A stretch of 64,000 nt of DNA, from positions 248,001 through 312,000 of the forward strand of contig NZ_FLKH01000012.1 of NCBI RefSeq assembly GCF_900086715.1, in the 5' to 3' direction. The DNA is from Gracilibacillus timonensis. GTDB lineage: Bacteria; Bacillota; Bacilli; Bacillales; Amphibacillaceae. This document shows, one piece after another, positions 43,571 to 52,684 of the stretch; positions within the stretch are counted from its first letter, which is position 1, and every line of letters begins with the position of its first letter. The notes beneath the pieces are model-generated. The model saw only the letters and a program-made list of their open reading frames with translations, searched no databases and was not told where the DNA came from. Both the position numbers and the translations under genes were made by a program.

Positions 43571-43785
43571 TGTAGAGAAAATAAGCTGACATCAATCAAT
43601 AGAGGTAAGCGCATAGTTATTTAGCATCATCCGCAGTCCCCTTTATAAAGTGTGAACAAGCACTTATCAATCCCGTCATAATAGCTTTGCACAATGATTT
43701 TGTCAAAGAAATTAGCTCCTATTCCTAACATTTTTGGTGGTCTGCACGCAGCTATTCTGTTAGGATACACACAGGAGGTTGCCAT

Positions 43786-44370
43786 GTGATGGATATATAT
43801 AAACAGATTCAATATTACAGAAAACAAGCGGGATTAACGCAAGAAGAATTGGCCGATAAGATTTATTGCAGTCGTAATTCGGTATCTAATTGGGAGCGAG
43901 GAAAGACATACCCCGATGTGGAAGCCTTATTACGAATGAGTGAGCTGTTTGAGACAACAATTGATCACTTAGTAAAGGGAGATCTAACAGAAATGAAAGA
44001 AGACTTAAACCTAACTCGTATCAATCGATGGGGGATCGTGATGACGTTGGCCTTCAGCCTATTAGTATTAATGCTTCTGCCAAGTTTCCATTTTTTCGAT
44101 AACTATGCGTTTACGGTGCTCATACCATTGGGGTTGATTGGTATTTACGCAGGTTATCGCATAGAAATCTACAAAAAACAGATCAAACAAAATAATCACT
44201 TAAAGACATTAGAGGAAATCATCCAGTATGTAGAAAGGGAAGACGGGCATACAGCTACTTCCACGAAGCCTTTCAATAGTCGGTTAATGACAGCTATGTA
44301 TGGCGTCGTTTTTTTACCCTCATCGTCCTATCTGTTTTTATCTTTTTGCCACCGCGTTAAGAGTCCGTAA
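43786..44370 (+). CDS. XRE-family membrane-linked regulator, probably frameshifted near the 3' end
   Basis: A helix-turn-helix regulator (about residues 5-60: LTQEELADKIYCSRNSVSNWERGKTYPD) followed by two membrane helices (about 82-100 and 105-120) and a short cytoplasmic part. After TAMYGVVF the frame becomes FLPSSSYLFLSFCHRVKSP, which is unlike a natural end. Adding one T to the T7 run at about 44309-44315 would give VVFFTLIVLSVFIFLPPR and a stop at 44358, a third membrane helix. So either the gene carries a one-base deletion or the assembly has an error. GTG 43786 and ATG 43789 are both reasonable starts after AGGAGG. Next to an ABC transporter it may regulate. Confidence 0.7.
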   Translation: MMDIYKQIQYYRKQAGLTQEELADKIYCSRNSVSNWERGKTYPDVEALLRMSELFETTIDHLVKGDLTEMKEDLNLTRINRWGIVMTLAFSLLVLMLLPSFHFFDNYAFTVLIPLGLIGIYAGYRIEIYKKQIKQNNHLKTLEEIIQYVEREDGHTATSTKPFNSRLMTAMYGVVFLPSSSYLFLSFCHRVKSP

Positions 44371-44511
44371 GTTATTCCACTTGTAAGTGTGCTGAACCGA
44401 AATGGTGCAGGGAAACAACAGTCTCAGTGTATCCTGCTTTAGAAAACAGCCTTAAGTAAATGAAACTTTTCCTTAACCATCAACGTAAGAAAAAAGAAAG
44501 GAGTGGAGGAC

Positions 44512-45411
44512 GTGACGTTAAAATTAGAGAATGTTACTAAGCAATTTGGCAGCTTTACCGCTGTTGATCAGTTATCGCTGGAAATACCTGCCCACAATAT
44601 CTTTGGTTTTCTTGGGGCAAATGGGGCAGGTAAGACAACAACCTTCCGTATGATTTTGAATCTGATTGACCAAACTTCTGGAACGATTACCTGGAATGGG
44701 AAAGTGATTGATTACAGCAAGACGGATGATATTGGTTATTTACCAGAAGAACGAGGATTATACCCGAAATTGAAGGTGAAGGATCAACTAGTGTATCTTG
44801 GAAAACTAAGAGGTATGCAAAAAAAAGATGTCGAAAACGAATTGGTTCACTGGTTAGATCGGCTGAAGGTTCCGCATTATTTCGATAAAAAAGTCGAAGA
44901 GCTGTCTAAAGGGAACCAGCAAAAGATCCAATTTATTTCTGCGGTGATACATAAGCCGAAATTGTTAATCCTCGATGAGCCGTTTTCCGGTCTGGATCCG
45001 GTTAATGTAGAGCTATTAAAGGAATCCGTGGTTGACCTGAAAGATTCAGGTACTTCGATCGTATTCTCTTCTCATCGAATGGAGCACGTAGAAGAACTAT
45101 GTCAGCATCTATGTATGATGCAGCATGGGAAGCCGATTTTAGATGGAAATCTTCGCGAAATCAAACGCTCTTTCGGCAAGAAAAATCTGGCCATCAACGC
45201 CGATTTTGATTTGAACTTTGTCGAGCAGATTCCTGGAGTGTTAAAGGTAAAGTATCTGCAAGATGGTGTCATGTGTCAAATTGAAAATGAAGAGGTTTCA
45301 CAAGGTGTATTGCAGGAAATAAACGGAAAAGGATTCATCCGAAAATTTGAACTAGAAGAGCCTAGTCTAAATGATATCTTTATTGAGAAAGCAGGTGAAT
45401 CTTATGAATAA
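44512..45411 (+). CDS. yhaQ: ABC transporter ATPase (YhaQ, NatA-like)
   Basis: A 299-residue ATPase of the sodium/peptide-type exporter family. Walker A GANGAGKTTT, signature ELSKGNQQKIQF, Walker B LLILDEPFSGLDP and the switch His in VFSSHRMEHVE are present; YLPEERGLYPKL is the Q-loop region typical of NatA-type proteins. GTG 44512 follows AAAGGAG by eight bases; a GTG at 44503 lies inside that site. The permease overlaps its end by eight bases. In B. subtilis yhaQ-yhaP lie next to yhaO, as here. Confidence 0.9.
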   Translation: MTLKLENVTKQFGSFTAVDQLSLEIPAHNIFGFLGANGAGKTTTFRMILNLIDQTSGTITWNGKVIDYSKTDDIGYLPEERGLYPKLKVKDQLVYLGKLRGMQKKDVENELVHWLDRLKVPHYFDKKVEELSKGNQQKIQFISAVIHKPKLLILDEPFSGLDPVNVELLKESVVDLKDSGTSIVFSSHRMEHVEELCQHLCMMQHGKPILDGNLREIKRSFGKKNLAINADFDLNFVEQIPGVLKVKYLQDGVMCQIENEEVSQGVLQEINGKGFIRKFELEEPSLNDIFIEKAGESYE

Positions 45412-46663
45412 GTTCTGGACCGTTTTTTCTCATACGTTTTCATCCAAAATAAAGTCGAAATCATTTATTATTACTACGGCTTTGTTTATCGCCTTTATTT
45501 TCTTAATGTCTAATTTTGATTCTATTATCAATGTCTTTGATTCGGATGAATCGGAAGAGTCTGGATCAGATCAAATTGCCTTAGTGACAGAAGAGGATGC
45601 GTGGGCAGAGATGCTGCAAGCTGGTGCCCAAGGGGAAGTAGAACTGGAGCGATTTGAGGGAACCTCGGAAGAAGCACAAACAGCAACAAGCGAGGAAGAA
45701 TACTCAGGAGTACTGGAAGTAACGGAATCGAATGGTCTTCCTGAAGCCATCTATTATAGCACAGGTGATATGGAGCTGACGATCCCGGGAATACTTCAAA
45801 GTCAACTCCAGCAATTAAAGGTAGCAGTAGCCACCGAAGAGGCAGGGGTTGAATCCGATGTGGTAGCTTCGATCAATGAGCCCGTTTCCTTCCAGCAAGA
45901 AGTAATATCAACAGATAGCGAGGCAGGTGAGGGCGAGAAGTCAATGGATGAAATGATGGGAGCAAGAGCGCTTGTTTATGTGATTTTATTCCTATTGTAT
46001 TTCTCCGTGATTTCTTACGGGAACATGATTGCCATGGATATTGCTAACGAAAAAACGTCAAGGGTTATGGAAATTCTAATATCCAGTTCTTCTCCTGTCA
46101 GTCAGATGTTCGCCAAGATTCTGGCTATCGGTCTGGCGGGATTGGTACAAATGCTTCTTTTCTGTGGGGTAGGCTATTATATGCTGATCCAGCAGCAAGA
46201 AGATGGCTTTCTAAGTGACTTAGGATTGAATGATGTGAGTCCCAGCACGTTTGTTTATGCCGTAATCTTTTTTATCTTAGGATATTTCTTATACGCTACC
46301 CTGGCAGCTATGCTTGGATCATTGGTAAGCCGTACCGAAGATGTGCAGCAATTAATGATGCCAGTTACTTTGTTAATTGTCCTTGCCTTTTTCATTGCAA
46401 TGTTCGGTCTGGCCATGCCAGAATCACCATTAGTTGTTATTTCGTCTTATATCCCATTCTTCTCGCCGATGACGATGTTTTTGCGGGTTGGTGTGCTCGA
46501 TATTCCATTCTGGGAGATTGCGATCAGTATTGCCCTTCTAGTTGCTGCTATCCTTCTGTTGGCAGCATTAGGAGCAAGAATCTATCGCGGGGGTGTATTG
46601 ATGTATGGTACATCCACTTCGCTAAAAGACTTCAAAAAGGCCTTGCAATTGTCTAAAAAATAA
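45404..46663 (+). CDS. yhaP: ABC transporter permease (YhaP, NatB-like)
   Basis: A 419-residue ABC-2 type permease. One N-terminal helix (about 20-40), a large acidic extracellular domain (about 45-180), then five to six C-terminal helices beginning ALVYVILFLLYFSVISYGNM; IANEKTSRVMEILISSSSP is the conserved coupling region. The family exports sodium or toxic compounds; the substrate here is not known. ATG 45404 has AGCAGGTG upstream and gives the same length as B. subtilis YhaP. A terminator follows at 46696. Confidence 0.9.
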   Translation: MNKFWTVFSHTFSSKIKSKSFIITTALFIAFIFLMSNFDSIINVFDSDESEESGSDQIALVTEEDAWAEMLQAGAQGEVELERFEGTSEEAQTATSEEEYSGVLEVTESNGLPEAIYYSTGDMELTIPGILQSQLQQLKVAVATEEAGVESDVVASINEPVSFQQEVISTDSEAGEGEKSMDEMMGARALVYVILFLLYFSVISYGNMIAMDIANEKTSRVMEILISSSSPVSQMFAKILAIGLAGLVQMLLFCGVGYYMLIQQQEDGFLSDLGLNDVSPSTFVYAVIFFILGYFLYATLAAMLGSLVSRTEDVQQLMMPVTLLIVLAFFIAMFGLAMPESPLVVISSYIPFFSPMTMFLRVGVLDIPFWEIAISIALLVAAILLLAALGARIYRGGVLMYGTSTSLKDFKKALQLSKK

Positions 46664-46695
46664 ACAGAAGACGAGCCACTTTTTTTAAAAAGATG

Positions 46696-46744
46696 ATGAC
46701 GGACAACACTACGCTGTTTTTCAGTAGTGTGTCCGTCTTTTTTG
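46696..46744 (+). terminator. Terminator of yhaQP
   Basis: GACGGACAACACTAC (46698-46712) pairs with GTAGTGTGTCCGTC (46724-46737) with one bulge, then T6. Confidence 0.85.
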
Positions 46745-46813
46745 ATAGGGTAGGAAAGCATATAATCCTTAGTATAATAGGACTTGGAATGATTTTGACC
46801 TTGAATCAACGAG

Positions 46814-47010
46814 AGTACCGATAAGATGGATGATGTAAAATAGCCAGATCATTTATTCCATGTAGTAAAGTTGATGGTTTGTCAGTGCTAGGAAACGCTC
46901 CGGAAATAGGTTCCGCTTCAATGTATAGCACACGCATGTCCTATGCGTTGAAGCAGGAGCGCTCGTCTAACAAAAAAACAGGCAAACTTACCGCTAAGAA
47001 AACTATCCTT
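46814..47010. repeat. MITE-like element, copy E (right end lost)
   Basis: Left terminal repeat 46814-46842 (GTACCGATAAGATGGATGAT...) and the core GTGCTAGGAAACGCTCCGGA (46886-46905) are well preserved, and the 60-base left flank shared with A, B and C precedes them. TTCAATGTATAG...CTATGCGTTGAA (about 46917-46953) forms a private hairpin. After AACTTACCGCTAAGAAAACT the right terminal repeat is missing; the sequence runs into the yhaO promoter region. The element thus makes up most of the 400-base gap between yhaP and yhaO. Confidence 0.7.
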
Positions 47011-47078
47011 TCTTTTTACACATCGAACGTGCATTCTGTTTTTGGTTCTGTTACAATGAAAGAAAGGAAGTGAGAGAC

Positions 47079-48269
47079 ATGCAAACAGTGACGTTTATCC
47101 ATTGTGCAGACTTGCATCTGGATAGTCCCTTTAAAGGATTATCACATTTACCAGAGAATGTCTTAAGACAAGTGCGTCAAAGTACATTTCAAGCATTAGA
47201 CCGGTTGGTAGAAGAGGCCATTCACCACCAAGTCGATTTTGTATTAATGGTTGGCGATATATTTGATCAAGAGGAACAGAGTATGCGGGCACATATGGCA
47301 TTTCGCCATGCCTTGCAGCGTTTAAAGGAACATGAGATTTCCGTCTACTTGTCTTTTGCCAATCATGATTATCTTAAGAGTCATACCTTTCCACATCATT
47401 ACCCCAGCAATGTCCATTGGTTTGACAGAGAAGAGGTTCAGACGTTTCCTTTTAAAAAGGAGGGGCAATTGTTGGCACAAATTTATGGCTTTAGCTATGA
47501 AAACAGGGCAGTTTCTATTGATAAGACCAGTGAATATCGGAAAACGGCAGACGATTGCTTCCATATTGGGATGCTGCACGGAAGTAAAGGGGACAGCGAT
47601 CATGTACCTTACGCTCCTTTTTCCTTACAATCGCTGAAGCAAAAGGGATTTGACTACTGGGCGCTGGGCCACATACATAAACGAGAGGTACTTTCCACCA
47701 AGCCAGCAATTGTTTACCCTGGTAATATGCAAGGAAGGTCTAGTAAGGAAACAGGGGAGAAAGGATGTTATCTAGTTACGTTAACCGAACAGGAAACGAC
47801 CTATCACTTCTTACCACTTGCTCCGATTTTATTTGAGAAAAAACAGTTGTCATTAACAGAATGGGACAAGCTGGACCTATTAGCAGATAACCTGTTTGAG
47901 CTGGCAACTCAGGCAAGTGATCGGACGGTCTTTATACAATTAGCGTTTGATCAGGTACAAGGCGAACAGCGGAATTGGTTTCTCGACCGTCATATGGATG
48001 ACATGATCGATTATGTAAACGAACAAGCACAGAAATCCTTTTTGATTGGGTACAAATGGAGAGAAGCGGCGTCATTTAATTGGCAGGATGGCGGTGCTTT
48101 TATGGAAGAGCTATCTAAGGCTTTTGCTGCAGAAGATATCACAGAAGCGATTCAACCGATCACTTCTCATACAGAAGGAAAGAAGTGGGTGCACACGGGA
48201 AAAGGGTTAGATCCAGCTGAAATTACCAGAGAGGCAGAAGCCTTACTTGCGCGGTTATTACGGGAATAG
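47079..48269 (+). CDS. yhaO: DNA repair exonuclease-type metallophosphoesterase (YhaO)
   Basis: A 396-residue calcineurin-like phosphoesterase of the SbcD/Mre11 group. Metal-binding motifs in order: CADLHLDSPF (near 7-16), LMVGDIFDQ, FANHDYL, GMLHGSKG and WALGHIHKR. It pairs with YhaN, the SbcC-like ATPase encoded 12 bases downstream, so the two probably form a nuclease complex on DNA ends. ATG 47079 is used because AAAGGAAG lies eight bases upstream; a GTG at 47070 overlaps that site. The upstream region is repeat copy E. Confidence 0.9.
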   Translation: MQTVTFIHCADLHLDSPFKGLSHLPENVLRQVRQSTFQALDRLVEEAIHHQVDFVLMVGDIFDQEEQSMRAHMAFRHALQRLKEHEISVYLSFANHDYLKSHTFPHHYPSNVHWFDREEVQTFPFKKEGQLLAQIYGFSYENRAVSIDKTSEYRKTADDCFHIGMLHGSKGDSDHVPYAPFSLQSLKQKGFDYWALGHIHKREVLSTKPAIVYPGNMQGRSSKETGEKGCYLVTLTEQETTYHFLPLAPILFEKKQLSLTEWDKLDLLADNLFELATQASDRTVFIQLAFDQVQGEQRNWFLDRHMDDMIDYVNEQAQKSFLIGYKWREAASFNWQDGGAFMEELSKAFAAEDITEAIQPITSHTEGKKWVHTGKGLDPAEITREAEALLARLLRE

Positions 48270-48281
48270 GAGGTGAAGTAG

Positions 48282-51101
48282 ATGAGAATTATGCAAGTAG
48301 ATATTTATGGATTCGGAAAATGGGTCGATGCCAGCTTTTCGTTTGATCAAGGAAATTATATAGAGATTTCAGGCGATAATGAGTCTGGCAAAACCACGCT
48401 AAGACAGTTTATTCTCTATATTTTATTTGGATTAAAACCGAAGCCGCTAGCAGCTTATATGCCGAAAAAAGGATCTGCACTGGGCGGGCGAATCACACTA
48501 ACTGACATCTATCAGGTGCCAGTTACCGTGGAACGGGTTCGCGGTAAACAGGGAGTGAAGGTATATACAACGGATGGAGAAATATTTGACGAAAACTGGC
48601 TGAATCAACGGCTGAAGGGGATGACACGTGATCAATTTGAATCCATCTATACGTTCACCGCTTATGAATTACAACAGATTCAACAGATCGACAATCAGGC
48701 GCTACAAGAGGTGCTATTAACGATTGGTATGATTGGATCGGATCGTATTTATCAAGCAGAGAAAAACTTAAGTAAGCAGGCAGACGAGCTATTCCGTCCC
48801 CATGGTAAAAAGCCGGTAATCAATCAACAATTACAACATTTGGCTGCCACACATCAACAATGGACTAATGCAAGGGAAAAAGAACAAGGCTATCGCGCCA
48901 AATTAGAAGCAGTAGAAACAATGGAGGAACGGCATAAGGAGCTACAGCAAGACAAACAGCAAGCAGAAGCACGCTGGAAACAAGTAGAACAGTGGCTGAT
49001 TCACGACAAACTTATTCGTGATTACTATTTGACGACAAAGCAGCTTGCCCGTTATCCGGAAAACCTTCATTTTCCCAGTTTAGGGCTGGATCGTTTGCAG
49101 GAATGGAAGGAGCAGCTGTTACCACTGCAAAGTGAAGAGCAGGTTATTCGCAATGAAATGGAAGAAATCGAAAACAACATAGAGGAGATCGATCTGTTGA
49201 CGAACGAAGAACTAGAGGAGTTGGAGCAAGAGGTTATCCTCCAGCAGCAGCAGTATGAGCAGCAGGAAACACTTCGCCAATTGGATCAGCAAATAACCGA
49301 ACAGCGCCGGGAATGGACAACAACATTACAACAGTTACAGTTACCCATTTCCAGCGCTGAGGTGGAACAACTGGAGTTACCTTTCTACCTGGAAGAAGAA
49401 TGGACAGGTCTTGCTACACAATATGACAAACTGGAAATGGAACGGCAATATCTTCGTAATGATAACCAATCAGCTGTACGAGTGTTAAAAGATCATGAGG
49501 AAACCAAAAAACAGCTGCAGTTAGAACAGCTGTCAAAGGAAGAGCTCCAAGCCTATCAAGCCGATATACAAGCCTGGCAAGAGGCAGCAGCAACTAGTCG
49601 TCAACGGCAAAAATTAGACGAGTGGAAGCAGGCGTTTGATCAACAAAAACGGCTTTCTTTGCTGATCATGGGAGGAGGCATTATCCTAGCCATCGCGCTT
49701 CTATTTTTTACGGATTGGGTTTGGTCAGTCGTACTAGCTGTTTTATCCGTATGTCAGTATGCAGCATTTCATTTATACGGAAAAACAATGGCACAATGGT
49801 TAGCACCAGAACAAACAATGACTGCCTCCTTGTCGAACTCAGAAATAGAAGCTAGGAAAGAGAAGCTTGTTGAACAGGAACAGTTGCAAACCAAGATCCA
49901 GCAATTGGACAAGGATATACAACAGCAAAAGATGGAACAGCTTAAATCGAGTGAACGGATTCGTTTTATAGAGGAACGGATGGAACAATTAGAACAACGC
50001 ATGGCCGACTATCAAAAGCAATATCCTTTTTTACAGTCGGTATCTTTTGTTTATTGGCCTAAACTGTATCAGCAATTACGTTCATTGAAGGATAGGGCAG
50101 ATAAAACAGTGGCACTTAGATTAGAGCGAGAGGCATTACGAGAACAATTGGATAACGTTGAATGGGAAGGGGACCCAGCAGCCAAGAAACAAGAAGAGCG
50201 GCGGAAGCAGGAATTACAGCAGCAGCTTCAGACTAGAAGGGATTCCTTGGAGAGTAAGTGGACTAACAATCAAATGAAACAGAAGCCATACTATCATGAA
50301 ATCCAGCAATTATTAATAGAAGCGGGAGCGGAATCAGAGCAGTCATTCATCGAACAAGGGGAGCGATACCAACGTTATCACACGCTTCAGGAGGAGCAAC
50401 AACAACTATCTGACAGCTTGCGCATGGTATTTACAGAAGAGGAGCTTCAGCAAGTTCAAGCAGGAGAGTTTGCCGAGAAGCATATCTTGCAAACAGAACA
50501 AACAGCCTTGCGTCAAACGATGGCTGACATAGAGGAACAGCTGCAAGCACAACAAGCAGCGCTGAGTGATGAAAAGGCAAACCTGACCATGCTGGAAGCA
50601 AGCGAAGATACCTCTTTATTAAAACACCGTATGGCCGAAGAACAGGATGAACTGGATCAAACAGTTCAACAATGGGCAATCTATCAAGTGGCCTTGCATA
50701 AATTAACTCAAGCTAAGGCAAGTTATACCGAAAAATACTTGCCTAAGGTACTAGAAGCAGGTAGTCGATATTTTTCTCGTTTTACCTTACAGCGTTATCG
50801 ACGTATCTTATTGGAAAATGATCAGAAAATCATAGTGGAGGACAGTCAGGGCTATTGGTTTGAAATCTCAGCGTTATCACGGGCAACACAAGATCAATTG
50901 TATATCGCTATTCGTTTTGCACTTAGTCATGTGATGACAGAACGTCTGGCTGTCCCATTTCTGATTGATGACGGTTTTGTTCATTTTGATCCAAATCGAA
51001 GGGCGGAGATTATTCAGTTGATGGAGGAATTAAGTAAGGATCATCAAATCATATACTTCACCGCCAACCCTACAGCGGCTGCTGTTATTCGATTAGAATA
51101 A
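48282..51101 (+). CDS. yhaN: SbcC/Rad50-like ATPase YhaN
   Basis: A 939-residue SMC-type ATPase. Walker A is SGDNESGKTTLRQF (about 33-46), and the C-terminal half-site has LSRATQDQLYIAIRFAL (signature) and PFLIDDGFVHFDPNRR (Walker B). Between them are long Gln/Glu-rich coiled coils interrupted by a pair of hydrophobic segments (LLIMGGGIILAIALLFF, about 465-481, and VVLAVLSVCQYAAFHLYG) that would anchor the protein to the membrane, a feature known from B. subtilis YhaN. There is no zinc hook. AGGAGGTG precedes the ATG. It is co-transcribed with yhaO. Confidence 0.9.
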   Translation: MRIMQVDIYGFGKWVDASFSFDQGNYIEISGDNESGKTTLRQFILYILFGLKPKPLAAYMPKKGSALGGRITLTDIYQVPVTVERVRGKQGVKVYTTDGEIFDENWLNQRLKGMTRDQFESIYTFTAYELQQIQQIDNQALQEVLLTIGMIGSDRIYQAEKNLSKQADELFRPHGKKPVINQQLQHLAATHQQWTNAREKEQGYRAKLEAVETMEERHKELQQDKQQAEARWKQVEQWLIHDKLIRDYYLTTKQLARYPENLHFPSLGLDRLQEWKEQLLPLQSEEQVIRNEMEEIENNIEEIDLLTNEELEELEQEVILQQQQYEQQETLRQLDQQITEQRREWTTTLQQLQLPISSAEVEQLELPFYLEEEWTGLATQYDKLEMERQYLRNDNQSAVRVLKDHEETKKQLQLEQLSKEELQAYQADIQAWQEAAATSRQRQKLDEWKQAFDQQKRLSLLIMGGGIILAIALLFFTDWVWSVVLAVLSVCQYAAFHLYGKTMAQWLAPEQTMTASLSNSEIEARKEKLVEQEQLQTKIQQLDKDIQQQKMEQLKSSERIRFIEERMEQLEQRMADYQKQYPFLQSVSFVYWPKLYQQLRSLKDRADKTVALRLEREALREQLDNVEWEGDPAAKKQEERRKQELQQQLQTRRDSLESKWTNNQMKQKPYYHEIQQLLIEAGAESEQSFIEQGERYQRYHTLQEEQQQLSDSLRMVFTEEELQQVQAGEFAEKHILQTEQTALRQTMADIEEQLQAQQAALSDEKANLTMLEASEDTSLLKHRMAEEQDELDQTVQQWAIYQVALHKLTQAKASYTEKYLPKVLEAGSRYFSRFTLQRYRRILLENDQKIIVEDSQGYWFEISALSRATQDQLYIAIRFALSHVMTERLAVPFLIDDGFVHFDPNRRAEIIQLMEELSKDHQIIYFTANPTAAAVIRLE

Positions 51102-51262
51102 GAAATAAAAAAAGATAAATCTATCTATGATAAGTTGGATGAAATCATGTCTCATGAATCGGATAGGAATGGATCAAACGAGGTATTATCAGGAAATCAT
51201 ACGAGCAAAGACTTGCTTGAAACACGTTTTTGTTCCATTTATAAGTTCTACTTATCTAATCG

Positions 51263-51310
51263 TTAAAAGCCCATCTAGCGGAATAGGGTTAACATCCGTT
51301 AGATGGGCGA
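51263..51310 (-). terminator. Terminator between convergent yhaN and yhaM
   Basis: GCCCATCTA (51269-51277) pairs with TAGATGGGC (51300-51308), extended by CGGA/TCCG; on the minus strand TTTTAA follows the stem. Confidence 0.7.
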
Positions 51311-51316
51311 TATGAG

Positions 51317-52543
51317 CTATTTTTCTTCATCTGCTTCCGTATTTTCATAGCGGCTGTCTAAATAATCGACAATATGGATCAGGTATCCTTCAATGTTTTG
51401 TGGTTTTCGCACGGCACTGCCCCATTCTGGTAAACCATGGTGGCATAAAATACAATGTGCCATCAAATGGATATTTTCCATTTCTATTGTAATTTGGTAC
51501 TGTTCGATTACTTTAGATAAGACCAAGACCCCGTAAGGAATATGGCCAATCGTTGTCCCTAATGGATCCATACTAATTCCTGCTTGTTTATGGTTTTCTG
51601 TATGAAACGTTGCTGTCGGGAAAAGGAAATGAAAAATATCAAACGATTTACCAGCATAATCGTACTCTGCTAGTTTTCCAATGTCATGAAATAAGATGCT
51701 GGTGAGCAGAGCATCATAATTAATCTTATCGAATTTATAGTCTCCCATTCCTTGCAGCATGTGATAGAGATGATCAATCGTGTCACGCCAAACATAGGAA
51801 GGATAGTCGTCGTCTGCTTTTAACGTCTCCCAAACTTCTAGCTTGTACTGTGTCTCTACTTTTTGAATTAATTTCATAACCGCCCGGAAAGGATTGTCAG
51901 ATTGCATCGTAATATAGCGGCAAAAGCGCATTAAGCCAACTGTATGTTTCAACAAACCTCCAAGGTAATTGTGATGAAAACCTTTGGCAGCAGGGCTGAT
52001 ACGGAATGACTCCCAAAGCTGTTCCATCGCTTTCAGAGCAATTTCTTGATAAGGGTCCTTTAATTCCAGCAGATAGGCAAATAATTCTTCGGTTAAGGCA
52101 TGGATGTCTTGTTTAGTAAAGGGAAGCAAAAGGAATGGATCTACTGCTTTCTTAACAGGTGTCATCTCATAGATAGTGACGCTTTTGAAGCCATTAAAAA
52201 CATCTACTTGTCCACGTATATCAAAGACTCCTTCTTGTTCTAAGATAGGAACCATTTGGTTTACTTCGCCATTGTTATCCCACATTTTTGCTGATATCAT
52301 GCCAGATTGGTCGCCCAGTGATAATCGCAAAAACGATTTATTTGTTTTGGTTTTCTTCACCTCGAAGTCGTTCAATAATACGCGGCCGGAGACACGATCC
52401 CCTTTGCCGAGTTCTTGAAGATGCAGTCCTTGTAGGGTGTCAGGCAGAGTTGGTGCTGGGAAGCTGTCAGCAATCCATTGGCGCTGTTGATCGGTCAATG
52501 AGTAATTAATAGCAAACATATCATAAAAATAAGTAGAAGACAT
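51317..52543 (-). CDS. yhaM: OB-fold and HD-domain 3'-5' exoribonuclease (YhaM-like)
   Basis: A 408-residue protein: an OB-type nucleic acid-binding domain (about 40-135, with LRLSLGDQSGMISAKMWD and FDIRGQVDVFNG), then an HD-superfamily metal phosphohydrolase domain (about 150-400) with GLLKHTV, SILFHDIGKLAEY and LCHHGLPEWGSA. This is the architecture of YhaM, which degrades RNA and single-stranded DNA from the 3' end. It is about 95 residues longer than B. subtilis YhaM (314) and is convergent with yhaN rather than co-directional. ATG 52543 follows GGAAA; the frame runs to 52561. Confidence 0.85.
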   Translation of the reverse strand: MSSTYFYDMFAINYSLTDQQRQWIADSFPAPTLPDTLQGLHLQELGKGDRVSGRVLLNDFEVKKTKTNKSFLRLSLGDQSGMISAKMWDNNGEVNQMVPILEQEGVFDIRGQVDVFNGFKSVTIYEMTPVKKAVDPFLLLPFTKQDIHALTEELFAYLLELKDPYQEIALKAMEQLWESFRISPAAKGFHHNYLGGLLKHTVGLMRFCRYITMQSDNPFRAVMKLIQKVETQYKLEVWETLKADDDYPSYVWRDTIDHLYHMLQGMGDYKFDKINYDALLTSILFHDIGKLAEYDYAGKSFDIFHFLFPTATFHTENHKQAGISMDPLGTTIGHIPYGVLVLSKVIEQYQITIEMENIHLMAHCILCHHGLPEWGSAVRKPQNIEGYLIHIVDYLDSRYENTEADEEK

Positions 52544-52629
52544 AAGAACATTTCCTTTCAACTAAATATATTCATTGTAGCATAAGCCCGGCTAACTACC
52601 AGAAGATTGCAGGAGGCTCAAAATGTAAC

Positions 52630-52673
52630 AACAAAACCCTTATCTTCTGAACGATTAAGAAGATAAGGGTTGA
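52630..52673 (-). terminator. Terminator of prsA
   Basis: AACCCTTATCTTCT (52635-52648 as complement) forms a perfect 14-bp stem around nine bases; on the minus strand TTTTGTTGTT follows. Confidence 0.85.
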
Positions 52674-52684
52674 AATAAAAGTAA

